This document shows, one piece after another, positions 47,677 through 57,810 of a stretch of DNA of 64,000 nt. The DNA comes from Streptomyces sp. RPA4-2. GTDB taxonomy: Bacteria; Actinomycetota; Actinomycetes; Streptomycetales; Streptomycetaceae. Below the pieces are notes generated by a model that saw nothing but the letters and a program-made list of their open reading frames with translations, made no database searches and was not told the origin of the DNA. The position numbers and the translations under genes are program-made. Location: contig NZ_CP050975.2 in assembly GCF_012273515.2 (NCBI RefSeq), forward strand, positions 5,332,001-5,396,000. The letters run 5' to 3'. The stretch's first letter is position 1. Every line of letters starts with the position of its first letter.

Positions 47677-49134
47677 ATGTCACAGCAGACAGCACGGCGC
47701 GGGGGAGCTACCTGGGCCCTCGTCATCACCAGCGTCGCCGGATTCATGGCGGCTCTCGACAATCTCGTCGTCACGACCGCGCTGCCCTCCATCCGCAAGG
47801 ACCTGGGTGGAGCGCTGGACGACCTGGAATGGACCGTGAGCGCGTACACGCTCACCTTCGCCGTCCTGCTGATGTTCGGCGCGGCGCTGGGCGACCGCTT
47901 CGGCCGCCGCCGGCTCTTCCTCGTCGGTCTCTCCGTCTTCACCGGCGCCTCCGCGGCCGCGGCCATGGCCCCCGGCATCGACTCGCTGATCGCCGCCCGC
48001 GCGGTCCAGGGTGTCGGCGCCGCCATCATGATGCCGCTGACGCTGACCCTGCTGACGGCCGCCGTGCCGGCCGCCAGGCGCGGGATGGCGTACGGGATCT
48101 GGGGCGCCGTGAACGGACTCGCGGTCGCTTCCGGGCCCCTCATCGGCGGCAGCCTCACCGAACACGTGTCCTGGCACTGGATCTTCTGGCTGAACGTTCC
48201 GCTGGGCCTCGCCCTCCTCCCGCTCGCCCGGCTGCGGCTGGCCGAGTCCCACGGCGCCGGTGCCCGGCTCGACATCCCCGGCACGCTGCTCGCCAGCGGC
48301 GGCCTCTTCGGAATCGTCTACGGCCTGGTCCGCGGGCCCGCCGACGGCTGGACCAGCCCGGTCGTACTGACCGGCCTGCTCGCCGGCGCCGCGCTGCTCA
48401 CCGCCTTCGTCCTGCACGGCATCCGGGCGAAGAACCCGATGCTGCCGATGCGGCTGTTCCGCTCCCGCGCCTTCGCCGGGATCAACGCCGCGAGCCTGCT
48501 GATGTTCCTCGGGATGTTCGGCTCGATCTTCCTGCTCAGCCAGTACATGCAGGGCGTCCTCGGCTACTCGCCCACCGAGGCGGGGCTGCGGATGCTGCCC
48601 TGGACCGGTATGCCGATGCTCGTCGCGCCGATCGCCGGCTACCTCTCCGACCGCGTCGGCGGGCGCCCCGTGGTCGCCACCGGGCTCTTCCTGCAGGCCG
48701 TCGGACTCGCCTACTACGCCGTGGTGGTCGCCGCCGACGTCTCGTACGCCGAGCAGCTGCCCGCCCTGATCATCAGCGGCATCGGGATGTCCCTGTACTT
48801 CGCTCCGGCGTCCAACCTGGTCATGTCCAGCGTCCGTCCGCAGGAGCAGGGCATCGCCTCCGGCGCCAACAACGCGCTGCGCGAGGTGGGCGGCGCGCTC
48901 GGCATCGCGGTGATGTCGTCGATCTTCTCCGCGCAGGGCGGCTACGAGACCGCGAAGACCTTCGTGGACGGCCTGCGGCCCGCGCTGGTGGTGGGCTCCG
49001 CGATGGTCGCCCTGGCGGGAGTCGCGGTGCTGCTCATCCCGTCGGCACGGCGTGCGGCACGGTCCGAGACCGTGGCCGAGGTCCCGGTCCCCGCCCTCAC
49101 CCCGGCCCCGGCCCTGGAAACCGCCTCCCACTGA
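47677..49134 (+). CDS. DHA2-type MFS multidrug exporter
   Basis: A 485-residue transporter with about fourteen helices. ITSVAGFMAALDNLVVTTALPSIRKDLG is the DHA2 first helix with the DxxVVTTALP motif. GDRFGRRRLF is motif A and QGVGAAIMMPLTLTLL is motif C. It pumps toxic compounds or antibiotics out using the proton gradient. ATG 47677 has GGGGGAGCG upstream. It follows the TetR gene and shares its operator. Confidence 0.92.
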   Translation: MSQQTARRGGATWALVITSVAGFMAALDNLVVTTALPSIRKDLGGALDDLEWTVSAYTLTFAVLLMFGAALGDRFGRRRLFLVGLSVFTGASAAAAMAPGIDSLIAARAVQGVGAAIMMPLTLTLLTAAVPAARRGMAYGIWGAVNGLAVASGPLIGGSLTEHVSWHWIFWLNVPLGLALLPLARLRLAESHGAGARLDIPGTLLASGGLFGIVYGLVRGPADGWTSPVVLTGLLAGAALLTAFVLHGIRAKNPMLPMRLFRSRAFAGINAASLLMFLGMFGSIFLLSQYMQGVLGYSPTEAGLRMLPWTGMPMLVAPIAGYLSDRVGGRPVVATGLFLQAVGLAYYAVVVAADVSYAEQLPALIISGIGMSLYFAPASNLVMSSVRPQEQGIASGANNALREVGGALGIAVMSSIFSAQGGYETAKTFVDGLRPALVVGSAMVALAGVAVLLIPSARRAARSETVAEVPVPALTPAPALETASH

Positions 49135-49165
49135 ACCGCCTGTCCGCAGCCCGTACGACACGAAA

Positions 49166-49192
49166 CGGCCCCGCCTCCCCGGCGGGGCCGTT
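49166..49192 (+). terminator. Terminator after MFS gene
   Basis: CGGCCCCGCC and GGCGGGGCCG form a GC-rich hairpin with a TCCCC loop, 32 bp after the stop. Confidence 0.8.
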
Positions 49193-49262
49193 CGCACGCC
49201 GCACGCCGCACGCCGCACGCCGCACGCCGCACGCCGCACGCCGCACGCCGCACAGCGCACAG
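49193..49262. repeat. Tandem 7-bp CGCACGC array
   Basis: Eight perfect CGCACGC units (49193-49248) then two CGCACAG units. It directly follows the MFS terminator and precedes murB. It is a second, unrelated 7-bp array in this window. Confidence 0.9.
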
Positions 49263-49312
49263 CGCGCGTACCGCGGGCCGGGAGCCGCCGGCCTTCTCGT
49301 AGTCTTGGGCGC

Positions 49313-50368
49313 GTGCAGGAACTCCACGACGCCCCGCTCGCCCCGTTGACCACCTTCCGGCTCGGGGGGCCCGCGACCCGGCTGATCACCGCCACGACCG
49401 ACGCCGAGGTGATCGCCGCTGTCCGCGAGGCCGACGACACCGGTACCCCGTTGCTGCTGATCGGCGGCGGATCGAACCTCGTCATCGGCGACAACGGCTT
49501 CGCCGGAACCGCTCTGCGCATCGCGACGAGCGGGTTCGCGCTCGACGGGACGAGGCTGGAGCTGGCCGCGGGCGAGGTGTGGAGCGACGCGGTCGCCCGC
49601 ACCGTCGAGGCCGGACTCGCGGGCGTCGAGTGCCTCGCCGGCATCCCCGGTTCCGCCGGCGCGACCCCGATCCAGAACGTGGGCGCGTACGGCCAGGAAG
49701 TGTCGTCGACCATCACCGAAGTGATCGCGTACGACCGGAAGACGCGCGAGACGGTCACCCTCACGAACGCCGACTGCGCCTTCTCCTACCGCCACAGCCG
49801 CTTCAAGGCCGACCCGGAGCGTCATGTCGTGCTGCGCGTCCGTTTCGAGCTGGAGGACGCGGCGGGGCTGTCGGCACCGGTCAAGTACGCCGAGACGGCC
49901 CGCGCGCTGGGCGTGGAGCCCGGCGACCGCGTGCCCCTCACCGCCGCCCGCGAGACCGTCCTGAAGCTGCGCTCCGGCAAGGGCATGGTGCTCGACCCCG
50001 AGGACCACGACACCTGGTCCGCCGGGTCGTTCTTCACCAATCCGATCCTCACGGACGAGGAGTTCGCCGCGTTCCACGCGCGCGTGGCGCAGCGGCTCGG
50101 TTCCGGCGCCGTGCCGCCCGCCTACCCGGCGGGCGAAGGACACACCAAGACGTCCGCGGCCTGGCTGATCGACAAGTCCGGATTCACCAAGGGGTACGGC
50201 TCCGGGCCCGCCCGGATCTCCACCAAGCACACGCTGGCCCTCACCAACCGCGGCCGGGCCACCACCGAGGACCTCCTCGCGCTGGCCCGGGAGGTCGTCG
50301 CCGGGGTGCGTGACGCCTTCGGGATCACCCTGGTCAACGAACCGGTGACGGTCGGCGTGCGCCTCTAG
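49313..50368 (+). CDS. murB: UDP-N-acetylenolpyruvoylglucosamine reductase
   Basis: A 351-residue flavoenzyme of peptidoglycan precursor synthesis that reduces the enolpyruvyl ether to UDP-MurNAc using NADPH. FAD-binding motifs are LLIGGGSNLVIGDNGF and LAGIPGSAGATPIQNVGAYGQEV. The catalytic serine is in AGSFFTNPIL. GTG 49313 opens the MurB fold at QELHDAPLAPLTTFRLGG. The strong ribosome site is not obvious. It is downstream of the 7-bp repeat array and converges with the NmrA-like gene. Confidence 0.95.
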   Translation: MQELHDAPLAPLTTFRLGGPATRLITATTDAEVIAAVREADDTGTPLLLIGGGSNLVIGDNGFAGTALRIATSGFALDGTRLELAAGEVWSDAVARTVEAGLAGVECLAGIPGSAGATPIQNVGAYGQEVSSTITEVIAYDRKTRETVTLTNADCAFSYRHSRFKADPERHVVLRVRFELEDAAGLSAPVKYAETARALGVEPGDRVPLTAARETVLKLRSGKGMVLDPEDHDTWSAGSFFTNPILTDEEFAAFHARVAQRLGSGAVPPAYPAGEGHTKTSAAWLIDKSGFTKGYGSGPARISTKHTLALTNRGRATTEDLLALAREVVAGVRDAFGITLVNEPVTVGVRL

Positions 50369-50394
50369 GCCAGGTCGGGCCGAATCGCGTCGGC

Positions 50395-51027
50395 TCAGTA
50401 GGCGATACCCACCCCCTGCTTCACCGTCCCCGTGTCGGTGATCATCGCCAGCATCGCGTGCGCCACGTCGGCGCGCGCGATGAAACGGCCCCCGAGGGGG
50501 AAGCTCCCGACCGCCGTCCGGTACGAGCCGGTCACCGGCTTGTTCCGCAGCCGCGGCGGCCGTACGGCCGTCCAGTCGGTGTCGCTCCGGGCCAGTTCGC
50601 CCTCCATGCCTCTCAGGTCGGCGTAGACGTCCTTGAGGATCACCGAGATCAGGGCCCGCGCGGCACGGTCGGCGAAAGAGGCGCCCTCGGGGTCGGGACC
50701 GACCGGCCCCGCGCTCACCACCAGCAGTCGGCGCACGTCCTCGGCCCGCATCGCACCGAGCACCGTACGGGTCAGCCGGGTCGTGACCCCTGCGTCCTTG
50801 CGGCTGCGGGCGCCGAGCCCGGAGAGGACCGCGTCCCGGCCCCGGACCGCGGGGCGCAGCGCCTCCGGGTCGGTGAGGTCCGCGCGGAGGACCTCCAGGC
50901 CCGCGCCCGTGACGGACAGCCGCGCCGGATCCCGTACGACGGCCGTGACCTGGTGACCGGAGGCCAGTGCCTGCCGGACGATCTCCTGTCCGATACCGCC
51001 GGTCGCACCGAAGACGGTCAGTTTCAT
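50395..51027 (-). CDS. NmrA-like NAD(P)-binding protein
   Basis: A 210-residue Rossmann protein starting MKLTVFGATGGIGQEIVRQAL. DLTDPEALRPAVRGRDAVLSGLG, LLVVSAGPVG and WTAVRPPRL follow. It may reduce or sense a quinone or nucleotide; atypical SDRs of this size are often regulators or flavin reductases. The GGGGAA ribosome site lies 6 bp upstream of ATG 51027. The adenosine deaminase gene lies 154 bp upstream on the same strand. Confidence 0.87.
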   Translation of the reverse strand: MKLTVFGATGGIGQEIVRQALASGHQVTAVVRDPARLSVTGAGLEVLRADLTDPEALRPAVRGRDAVLSGLGARSRKDAGVTTRLTRTVLGAMRAEDVRRLLVVSAGPVGPDPEGASFADRAARALISVILKDVYADLRGMEGELARSDTDWTAVRPPRLRNKPVTGSYRTAVGSFPLGGRFIARADVAHAMLAMITDTGTVKQGVGIAY

Positions 51028-51181
51028 GGCGAGTTCCCCTTGGACGAGTTCAATGGGTGCCTTTCCGTATGACCTTCCCGGAGCGGTGTCCGTGAGGCTG
51101 CGACCGGCCGAGTACCCACCGGGCGAGGCCACCGTACGGAGCTGGACGCCGGTTTCCAGGCGTGTCCGCGCCGCGGCCGCT

Positions 51182-52222
51182 TCAGGCGACCGGGGCGGCC
51201 AGCCAGTCGTCGATGCCGGCCAGCAGCTTCCCCCTGACGTCCTGGGGCGCCGCCGAGCCCCGCACGGACTGGCGGGCCAGCTCGGCCAGTTCGGCGTCGG
51301 TGAAGCCGTGGTGGTGGCGCGCCAGCTCGTACTGGGCGGCGAGCCGCGAGCCGAACAGGAGCGGGTCATCGGCGCCGAGGGCCATCGGGACACCGGCTTC
51401 GAAGAGCGTGCGCAGGGGGATGTCCTCCGCCTTCTCGTACACGCCCAGGGCGACGTTCGACGCCGGGCACACCTCGCAGGTGATGCCGCGCTCCGCGAGC
51501 CGCGCGAGCAGCCGCGGGTTCTCGGCCGCGCGCACCCCGTGCCCGATCCGGGTGGCGTGCAGGTCGTCCAGGCAGTCGCGGACCGAGGCCGGACCGGCCA
51601 GTTCGCCACCGTGCGGCGCGGACAGCAGTCCGCCCTCACGCGCGATCGCGAAGGCCCGGTCGAAGTCGCGCGCCATGCCCCGCCGCTCGTCGTTCGACAG
51701 CCCGAAGCCGACGACGCCCCGGTCCGCGTAGCGCACCGCGAGCCGGGCGAGCGTGCGGGCGTCCAGGGGGTGCTTCATACGGTTCGCGGCCACCAGGACC
51801 CGCATCCCGATGCCGGTCTCGCGCACGGCCGAGTCCACCGCGTCCAGGATGATCTCCAGCGCCGGGATGAGCCCGCCCAGGCGAGGCGCGTACGAGGTCG
51901 GGTCGACCTGGATCTCCAGCCACCCGGAGCCGTCCTTGATGTCCTCCTCGGCGGCCTCGCGCACCAGCCGCCGGATGTCGTCGGGCTCTCTGAGGCAGGA
52001 CCGTGCCGCGTCGTACAGCCGCTGGAAGCGGAACCAGCCGCGCTCGTCGGTCGCCCGCAGTTTCGGCGGTTCCCCGCCGGTCAGCGCCTCGGTCAGTGCT
52101 TCGGGCAGCCGGACGCCGTACTTGTCGGCCAGTTCCAGCAGGGTGGTCGGCCGCATCGAACCGGTGAAGTGCAGGTGCAGATGGGCTTTCGGCAGTTCAG
52201 AGAGATCACGTACGCGCTCCAT
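51182..52222 (-). CDS. Adenosine deaminase-family hydrolase
   Basis: A 346-residue purine deaminase. The metal His pair is in LPKAHLHLHFTGSM near 15-28. SAPHGGELAG is the usual HAGE-like site, RIGHGVRAAEN the next, CEVCPASNVALG the strand, and ALGADDPLLFGS holds the paired aspartates. It deaminates adenosine or 2'-deoxyadenosine to inosine in purine salvage, though substrate choice (adenine versus adenosine) is not settled. ATG 52222 leaves MERVRDLSELPKAHLHL at the N-terminus. Confidence 0.9.
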   Translation of the reverse strand: MERVRDLSELPKAHLHLHFTGSMRPTTLLELADKYGVRLPEALTEALTGGEPPKLRATDERGWFRFQRLYDAARSCLREPDDIRRLVREAAEEDIKDGSGWLEIQVDPTSYAPRLGGLIPALEIILDAVDSAVRETGIGMRVLVAANRMKHPLDARTLARLAVRYADRGVVGFGLSNDERRGMARDFDRAFAIAREGGLLSAPHGGELAGPASVRDCLDDLHATRIGHGVRAAENPRLLARLAERGITCEVCPASNVALGVYEKAEDIPLRTLFEAGVPMALGADDPLLFGSRLAAQYELARHHHGFTDAELAELARQSVRGSAAPQDVRGKLLAGIDDWLAAPVA

Positions 52223-52295
52223 TCCAGGATCCTGCCGCACGTCCGGGTCGTCCCGGTAGCGCTTTCCCCTTTAGTGGTCTTGCTCGCACGAAGAA

Positions 52296-52327
52296 GCGGG
52301 CCGTCTCCCCGGGGGGAAACGGCCCGC
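52296..52327 (-). terminator. Hairpin between aminotransferase and deaminase genes
   Basis: GCGGGCCGT and its inverse ACGGCCCGC, extended by TCTCCCC/GGGGAAA, form a strong hairpin downstream of the aminotransferase stop (minus strand). Confidence 0.65.
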
Positions 52328-52381
52328 ACACGCGCGTGGAGCGCGAAAACGCGAAACGTACGACGAGAGGCGTCGGGGACG

Positions 52382-53608
52382 TCAGTCCTGCGCCTCGGCC
52401 AGAAGCTTCTGGATCCGGCTGACGCCCTCGACGAGATCCTCGTCACCCAGGGCGTAGGACAGACGCAGATACCCCGGTGTACCGAAGGCCTCGCCCGGGA
52501 CGACCGCGACCTCGGCCTCCTCCAGGATGAGCGCGGCCAGCTCCACCGTGTCCTGGGGGCGCCTGCCGCGGATCTCCTTGCCGAGCAGGGCCTTGACCGA
52601 GGGGTACGCGTAGAAGGCGCCCTCGGGCTCGGGGCACAGGACGCCCTCGATCTCGTTGAGCATGCGCACGATGGTCTTGCGGCGGCGGTCGAAGGCCTCG
52701 CGCATCTCGGCCACGGCCGTCAGGTCGCCGGAGACGGCGGCCAGGGCGGCGACCTGGGCCACGTTGGACACGTTCGAGGTGGCGTGCGACTGGAGGTTGG
52801 TCGCGGCCTTGATGACGTCCTTGGGGCCGATGACCCAGCCCACGCGCCAGCCGGTCATGGCGTACGTCTTCGCCACGCCGTTGACGACGATGCACTTGTC
52901 GGCGAGCTCGGGCACCACCACGGGCACGGAGTGGAACTCGGCGTCGCCGTAGACCAGGTGCTCGTAGATCTCGTCGGTCAGGACCCACAGGCCCTTGTCG
53001 GCGGCCCAGCGGCCGATCTCCTCGACCTGCTCGCGGGTGTAGACCGCGCCCGTCGGGTTGGACGGGGAGACGAAGAGCAGCACCTTGGTGTGCTCGGTGC
53101 GGGCGGCCTCCAGCTGCTCGACCGACACGCGGTAGCCGGTGGTCTCGTCGGCGACGACCTCGACCGGGACACCGCCGGCCAGACGGATGGACTCCGGGTA
53201 GGTCGTCCAGTAAGGAGCCGGGACGATGACCTCGTCGCCCGGGTCGAGGAGGGCGGCGAAGGCCTCGTAGATGGCCTGCTTGCCGCCGTTGGTCACCAGG
53301 ACCTGGGCGGCCTCCACCTCGTAGCCGGAGTCGCGCAGGGTCTTGGCGGCGATGGCGGCCTTCAGCTCGGGCAGGCCGCCGGCCGGCGTGTAGCGGTGGT
53401 ACTTCGGGTTCGAGCAGGCCTCGATGGCGGCCTGGACGATGTAGTCCGGGGTCGGGAAGTCGGGCTCACCGGCGCCGAAGCCGATCACCGGCCGCCCGGC
53501 GGCCTTGAGGGCCTTGGCCTTGGCGTCCACGGCGAGAGTGGCGGACTCGGAGATCGCGCCGACTCGGGCGGAGACCCGGCGCTCGGTGGGAGGGGTTGCA
53601 GCGCTCAT
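52382..53608 (-). CDS. Pyridoxal-phosphate aminotransferase (aspartate aminotransferase)
   Basis: A 408-residue fold-type I aminotransferase that moves an amino group between aspartate and 2-oxoglutarate. [51 protein letters not shown] and the PLP lysine in [15 protein letters not shown] are all present. The C-terminal arginine in LRLSYAL binds the substrate carboxylate. ATG 53608 is used; ATG 53617 is 9 bp upstream. It is divergent from tRNA-Trp/secE. Confidence 0.93.
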   Translation of the reverse strand: MSAATPPTERRVSARVGAISESATLAVDAKAKALKAAGRPVIGFGAGEPDFPTPDYIVQAAIEACSNPKYHRYTPAGGLPELKAAIAAKTLRDSGYEVEAAQVLVTNGGKQAIYEAFAALLDPGDEVIVPAPYWTTYPESIRLAGGVPVEVVADETTGYRVSVEQLEAARTEHTKVLLFVSPSNPTGAVYTREQVEEIGRWAADKGLWVLTDEIYEHLVYGDAEFHSVPVVVPELADKCIVVNGVAKTYAMTGWRVGWVIGPKDVIKAATNLQSHATSNVSNVAQVAALAAVSGDLTAVAEMREAFDRRRKTIVRMLNEIEGVLCPEPEGAFYAYPSVKALLGKEIRGRRPQDTVELAALILEEAEVAVVPGEAFGTPGYLRLSYALGDEDLVEGVSRIQKLLAEAQD

Positions 53609-53856
53609 GGGGCCCATCGTTTCAGACCGGAAACGCCCCCGGCACGCGGGTTTCACAGACTGAACAGTGTGAGAACACCAGTCCGGACGCGCGGGGCCCA
53701 CCCGTCGATCTCCGACGGACAAAGCCCTTACGGACACTTTCTGTTCGACGACCGGCCCCGGACCACGTACACTCTCACCTCGTTGGCCTTCACCGGCCGC
53801 ACCCACCGTGCGCACAGCGAGCACTCGGGCGGATGCGGTACGTTGGGGGAAATCAA

Positions 53857-53929
53857 AGGGTCGTAGCTCAATTGGTAGAGCACTGGTCTCCAAAACCAGC
53901 GGTTGGGGGTTCAAGTCCCTCCGGCCCTG
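53857..53929 (+). tRNA. tRNA-Trp (CCA)
   Basis: A 73-nt tRNA. Acceptor AGGGTCG pairs with CGGCCCT. The anticodon stem CTGGT/ACCAG holds CTCCAAA, anticodon CCA. T-loop TTCAAGT is normal. It lies upstream of secE, the conserved tRNA-Trp/secE/nusG order of actinobacteria. Confidence 0.95.
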
Positions 53930-54038
53930 CTACACACTCCTTCGCCAGGATGTGTGCACGCATGTACGTACTGCAATGCACCGCCGTGCGGCTCAACCGG
54001 GCGCGGCACGGCCACGACCCGGAATCAGGTGAGGACGA

Positions 54039-54320
54039 GTGACGGACGCCGTGGGCTCCATCGACATGCCTGATGCCGAGGCGCCCGAGTCCAAAAAGAA
54101 GGCTCGCAAGGGTGGTAAGCGTGCCAAGAAGGGCCCGCTGAAGCGCCTCGCCACCTTCTATCGCCAGATCGTCGCGGAGCTCCGCAAGGTCGTCTGGCCG
54201 ACTCGCAATCAGCTGACGACGTACACCACAGTGGTGATCGTCTTCGTCGTCATCATGATTGGCCTGGTGACCGTGATTGACTATGGGCTCAACCACGCCG
54301 CCAAGTACGTCTTCGGCTGA
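54039..54320 (+). CDS. secE: Preprotein translocase subunit SecE
   Basis: A 93-residue SecE of the one-helix type. A lysine-rich cytosolic half ([18 protein letters not shown]) precedes the conserved amphipathic [20 protein letters not shown] and the single membrane helix [21 protein letters not shown]. It clamps the SecYEG channel. GTG 54039 lies just after GGTGAGGACGA. A hairpin separates it from nusG. Confidence 0.95.
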   Translation: MTDAVGSIDMPDAEAPESKKKARKGGKRAKKGPLKRLATFYRQIVAELRKVVWPTRNQLTTYTTVVIVFVVIMIGLVTVIDYGLNHAAKYVFG

Positions 54321-54327
54321 GCCGAGA

Positions 54328-54359
54328 GCGAAGGGCGCCGTCACCGGCGCCCCTTTCGC
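54328..54359 (+). terminator. secE-nusG hairpin
   Basis: GCGAAGGGCGCCG and CGGCGCCCCTTTCGC form a stem just after the secE stop and 38 bp before the nusG GTG. It may attenuate rather than end transcription. Confidence 0.65.
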
Positions 54360-54397
54360 GTGTTCCACCCCCATGTATCCAGGAAGAAGCAGCCACC

Positions 54398-55309
54398 GTG
54401 TCTGACCCGAACCTGAACGACGCCAGCGAGTCGGTCGAGTCCGTTGACGACGAGCTCGACATCGTCGAGGGAGCGGACGTCGTGGACGAGTTCGAGGCTG
54501 CCGATGCCGCCGCCGGCGAGCCCGCCGAGGAAACGGCCCTGCACGTCGAGGACGAGTCCGGTGAGGACGTCGAGGACGAGGACGTCCCCGCGGACGCTCT
54601 CACCGAGAATGACGAGACCGCCGAGGACGAGCACGCCGAGGACGTCGAGGACGAGGACGCCGATGAGGCGGAGGCCGAGCCGGCCGAGCCCGTCGACCCC
54701 GTCGAGGCCCTCCGCGAGGAGCTCCGCACCCTCCCCGGCGAGTGGTACGTCATCCACACCTACGCCGGTTACGAGAACCGCGTGAAGACCAACCTCGAGC
54801 AGCGCGCCGTCTCGCTGAACGTCGAGGACTTCATCTTCCAGGCCGAGGTGCCGCAGGAAGAGGTCGCGCAGATCAAGAACGGCGAGCGCAAGACCATTCG
54901 CCAGAACAAGCTCCCCGGCTACGTGCTGGTGCGCATGGACCTGACGAACGAGTCCTGGGGCGTCGTCCGTAACACTCCCGGCGTCACCGGCTTCGTGGGC
55001 AACGCCTACGACCCGTACCCGCTGACCCTGGACGAGATCGTGAAGATGCTCGCCCCGGAGGCCGAGGAGAAGGCCGCGCGTGAGGCCGCCGAGGCCGAGG
55101 GCAAGCCCGCTCCGCAGCGCAAGGTCGAGGTCCAGGTGCTGGACTTCGAGGTCGGCGACTCGGTCACCGTCACCGACGGTCCGTTCGCCACGCTGCAGGC
55201 GACCATCAACGAGATCAACGCCGACTCGAAGAAGGTCAAGGGCCTCGTCGAGATCTTCGGCCGCGAGACCCCGGTCGAGCTCTCCTTCGACCAGATCCAG
55301 AAGAACTAG
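54398..55309 (+). CDS. nusG: Transcription factor NusG, with acidic N-terminal extension
   Basis: A 303-residue NusG. Residues 1-108 are a strongly acidic Asp/Glu/Ala extension absent from most bacteria. The NGN domain starts at [22 protein letters not shown] and ends in [24 protein letters not shown], and the C-terminal KOW starts at [16 protein letters not shown]. NusG couples RNA polymerase to ribosomes and modulates pausing. GTG 54398 is chosen because the AGGAAG ribosome site precedes it. Such extensions are common in Streptomyces; function unknown. Confidence 0.95.
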   Translation: MSDPNLNDASESVESVDDELDIVEGADVVDEFEAADAAAGEPAEETALHVEDESGEDVEDEDVPADALTENDETAEDEHAEDVEDEDADEAEAEPAEPVDPVEALREELRTLPGEWYVIHTYAGYENRVKTNLEQRAVSLNVEDFIFQAEVPQEEVAQIKNGERKTIRQNKLPGYVLVRMDLTNESWGVVRNTPGVTGFVGNAYDPYPLTLDEIVKMLAPEAEEKAAREAAEAEGKPAPQRKVEVQVLDFEVGDSVTVTDGPFATLQATINEINADSKKVKGLVEIFGRETPVELSFDQIQKN

Positions 55310-55335
55310 CGGCTTCTGGACGTACGTCTTCCGAA

Positions 55336-55380
55336 CAGGTCAGACGGGCTCACGCAGCCCGTCTGACCTGCTCGGTTTTT
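55336..55380 (+). terminator. Terminator after nusG
   Basis: CAGGTCAGACGGGCT and AGCCCGTCTGACCTG form a perfect 15-bp stem followed by TCGGTTTTT, a strong intrinsic terminator of the secE-nusG unit. Confidence 0.9.
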
Positions 55381-55477
55381 GGCCCCGCATGGATACCCGT
55401 TATCGTTGTGCGGTATGCCTCCATCCGGATGAACCGGACGGAAGCTGAAAACTCTCACTAGGACCCGGAGAGAGCAC

Positions 55478-55912
55478 ATGCCTCCCAAGAAGAAGAAGGT
55501 CACGGGGCTTATCAAGCTCCAGATCAACGCCGGTGCGGCGAACCCGGCCCCGCCGGTCGGCCCCGCGCTCGGTCAGCACGGCGTCAACATCATGGAGTTC
55601 TGCAAGGCCTACAACGCCGCGACCGAGTCGCAGCGTGGCTGGGTGATCCCGGTGGAGATCACGGTCTACGAAGACCGCTCCTTCACCTTCGTCACCAAGA
55701 CTCCGCCGGCCGCGAAGATGATCCTCAAGGCCGCTGGTGTCGAGAAGGGCTCGGGCGAGCCGCACAAGACCAAGGTCGCCAAGATCACCCAGGCGCAGGT
55801 CCGTGAGATCGCCACGACCAAGCTTCCCGACCTGAACGCCAACGACCTGGACGCCGCGTCGAAGATCATCGCCGGCACCGCCCGTTCCATGGGCATCACG
55901 GTCGAGGGCTGA
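55478..55912 (+). CDS. rplK: 50S ribosomal protein L11
   Basis: A 144-residue L11. [38 protein letters not shown] opens it (part: [16 protein letters not shown]), and [26 protein letters not shown] follows. It binds the GTPase-centre rRNA and is the target of thiostrepton. ATG 55478 has GGAGAG 8 bp upstream. rplA follows. Confidence 0.95.
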
Positions 55913-56017
55913 CGCCCACCTTCGTAGGACACGCGGCGCGAGCCGCACATCGAGAACGACCGTGGCAGGGCCTGCTCGGCCCGCACCACGCCTCCTCAGA
56001 ACACATCAGGAGCAGTA

Positions 56018-56743
56018 GTGAGCAAGCGCAGCAAGTCTCTCCGCGCTGCGGACGCCAAGATCGACCGGGAGAAGCTCTACGCCCCGCTCGAGGCCGTCCG
56101 TCTCGCCAAGGAGACCTCCACGAGCAAGTTCGACGGCACCGTCGAGGTCGCCTTCCGTCTGGGTGTCGACCCGCGCAAGGCCGACCAGATGGTCCGTGGC
56201 ACCGTGAACCTCCCGCACGGCACCGGTAAGACCGCCCGGGTCCTGGTCTTCGCGACCGGTGACCGTGCCGAGGCCGCACTCGCCGCGGGCGCCGACATCG
56301 TCGGCTCCGACGAGCTCATCGACGAGGTGTCGAAGGGCCGTCTGGACTTCGACGCCGTCGTCGCCACCCCGGACCTCATGGGCAAGGTCGGCCGCCTCGG
56401 CCGTGTCCTCGGCCCGCGTGGTCTGATGCCGAACCCGAAGACCGGCACCGTGACCCCGGACGTGGCCAAGGCCGTGACCGAGATCAAGGGCGGCAAGATC
56501 GAGTTCCGCGTCGACAAGCACTCGAACCTCCACTTCATCATCGGCAAGACCTCCTTCGAAGAGGCCAAGCTGGTGGAGAACTACGGCGCCGCGCTCGACG
56601 AGATCCTTCGTCTGAAGCCGTCGGCCGCCAAGGGTCGCTACATCAAGAAGGCCGCGATCAGCACCACGATCGGCCCCGGCGTTCCCGTCGACCCGAACCG
56701 CACCCGCAACCTCCTCGTCGAGGAGGACCCGGCCGCCGTCTGA
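56018..56743 (+). CDS. rplA: 50S ribosomal protein L1
   Basis: A 241-residue L1. [66 protein letters not shown] (part: [14 protein letters not shown]) and the C-terminal domain are complete. L1 lies at the ribosomal E-site stalk and often autoregulates the rplKA mRNA. GTG 56018 has AGGAG about 8 bp upstream. Confidence 0.95.
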   Translation: MSKRSKSLRAADAKIDREKLYAPLEAVRLAKETSTSKFDGTVEVAFRLGVDPRKADQMVRGTVNLPHGTGKTARVLVFATGDRAEAALAAGADIVGSDELIDEVSKGRLDFDAVVATPDLMGKVGRLGRVLGPRGLMPNPKTGTVTPDVAKAVTEIKGGKIEFRVDKHSNLHFIIGKTSFEEAKLVENYGAALDEILRLKPSAAKGRYIKKAAISTTIGPGVPVDPNRTRNLLVEEDPAAV

Positions 56744-56787
56744 GCCCTCCGCTCACCCCGGTGACCGCGTCGCATACGCGTTCTTGG

Positions 56788-56822
56788 TACGGGCCCCGCA
56801 ACCTTTCGAGGTGCGGGGCCCG
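56788..56822 (+). terminator. Terminator after rplA
   Basis: GGGCCCCGCA and TGCGGGGCCC enclose ACCTTTCGAGG, a strong hairpin 45 bp downstream of the stop. Confidence 0.85.
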
Positions 56823-56910
56823 TCCCCATTCCTGGACACATATTCAGATACGGGTGTCAGTGGGCTGCGCTAGCGTGCAGCTCTCAGGATCTGCATAGGG
56901 GTGGGGACAG

Positions 56911-57810
56911 ATGAAGAGCACGACCGTGCGCCGCGTGACCCTCGCGATCGCTCTGGTGAGCGCGCTGACGACAGTGGCCGCTTGCTCCTCGGGCTCGTCG
57001 GGGGGAAGCGGCAAGGACGACAAGGCGGCTCACAAGAGCCCGACCCGCGTCAGCCCCATAGCGGCGCTTCAGTCCGCCGAGAAGTCCACCGACGGCGCGG
57101 ACTCGGCCAAGGTCGAGTCGACGACGACCATGGGCACGCTGATGTCCATGAAGTCGGACGGCGTCATGGGCTGGGGCGACGGACTCACCGGCGACATGAC
57201 GATCACCTACACCGGCGGCACGATGGCCGACACCATGCGCAAGGCGGGCGTGACGTCCATGCAGGCCCGCTATCTGTCCGACGCCTACTACGCGAAGATG
57301 GGCGAGACCTTCGCCCGGCAGGCCGGCGGCAAGCACTGGATCCGGTACGGGTACGACGACCTGGCGAAGCTCGGGGGCGGCTCCGGAGCCCTCCTCAAGG
57401 ACCAGATGCAGAACAGCTCGCCGAACCAGTCGGTGAAGCTCCTGCTGGCCTCCGGTGACGTGAAGAAGGTCGGCGAGGAGAAGGTCCGCGGCAAGCAGAC
57501 CACGCACTACGCGGGCACGGTCGACGTCTCGGACCTCGCCGCGAGGAGCTCGCACCTCTCCGCGGGCCAGCTCGCCGACCTGAAGAAGCAGTTCACGCAG
57601 GCCGGCATCACGACGGAGGACGTCGACATCTGGGTCGACGGCGACGACCTGCTGGTCAAGGCCGTCTCCAAGGGCGACCTCTCGACCGGCACGATGTCCT
57701 CGACCACGTACTACACCGACTACGGGGTGAAGGTCTCCAGCCAGGCGCCCCCGGCGAGCGACACGGCCGACTTCAAGGACCTGCTGAAGACGCAGGGTGC
57801 CGCGGGCTGA
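56911..57810 (+). CDS. LolA/LppX-like lipoprotein
   Basis: A 299-residue exported lipoprotein. The signal ends at TVAAC with the lipobox cysteine at about residue 25. The mature part has the LppX/LprG-like half-barrel pattern: SADAKVES-like start, MTITYTGGTMADTMRKAGVTSMQARYL, and SGDVKKVGEEKVRGKQTTHYAGTVDVS, which recurs in the downstream paralog. It probably binds lipid or acts at the cell surface. No partner transporter is nearby; it lies between ribosomal genes. Confidence 0.8.
   Translation: MKSTTVRRVTLAIALVSALTTVAACSSGSSGGSGKDDKAAHKSPTRVSPIAALQSAEKSTDGADSAKVESTTTMGTLMSMKSDGVMGWGDGLTGDMTITYTGGTMADTMRKAGVTSMQARYLSDAYYAKMGETFARQAGGKHWIRYGYDDLAKLGGGSGALLKDQMQNSSPNQSVKLLLASGDVKKVGEEKVRGKQTTHYAGTVDVSDLAARSSHLSAGQLADLKKQFTQAGITTEDVDIWVDGDDLLVKAVSKGDLSTGTMSSTTYYTDYGVKVSSQAPPASDTADFKDLLKTQGAAG

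Noticed and set aside
46699..49262. The 7-bp tandem arrays as possible CRISPR
   Set aside because: Units are too short, with no spacers and no cas genes.
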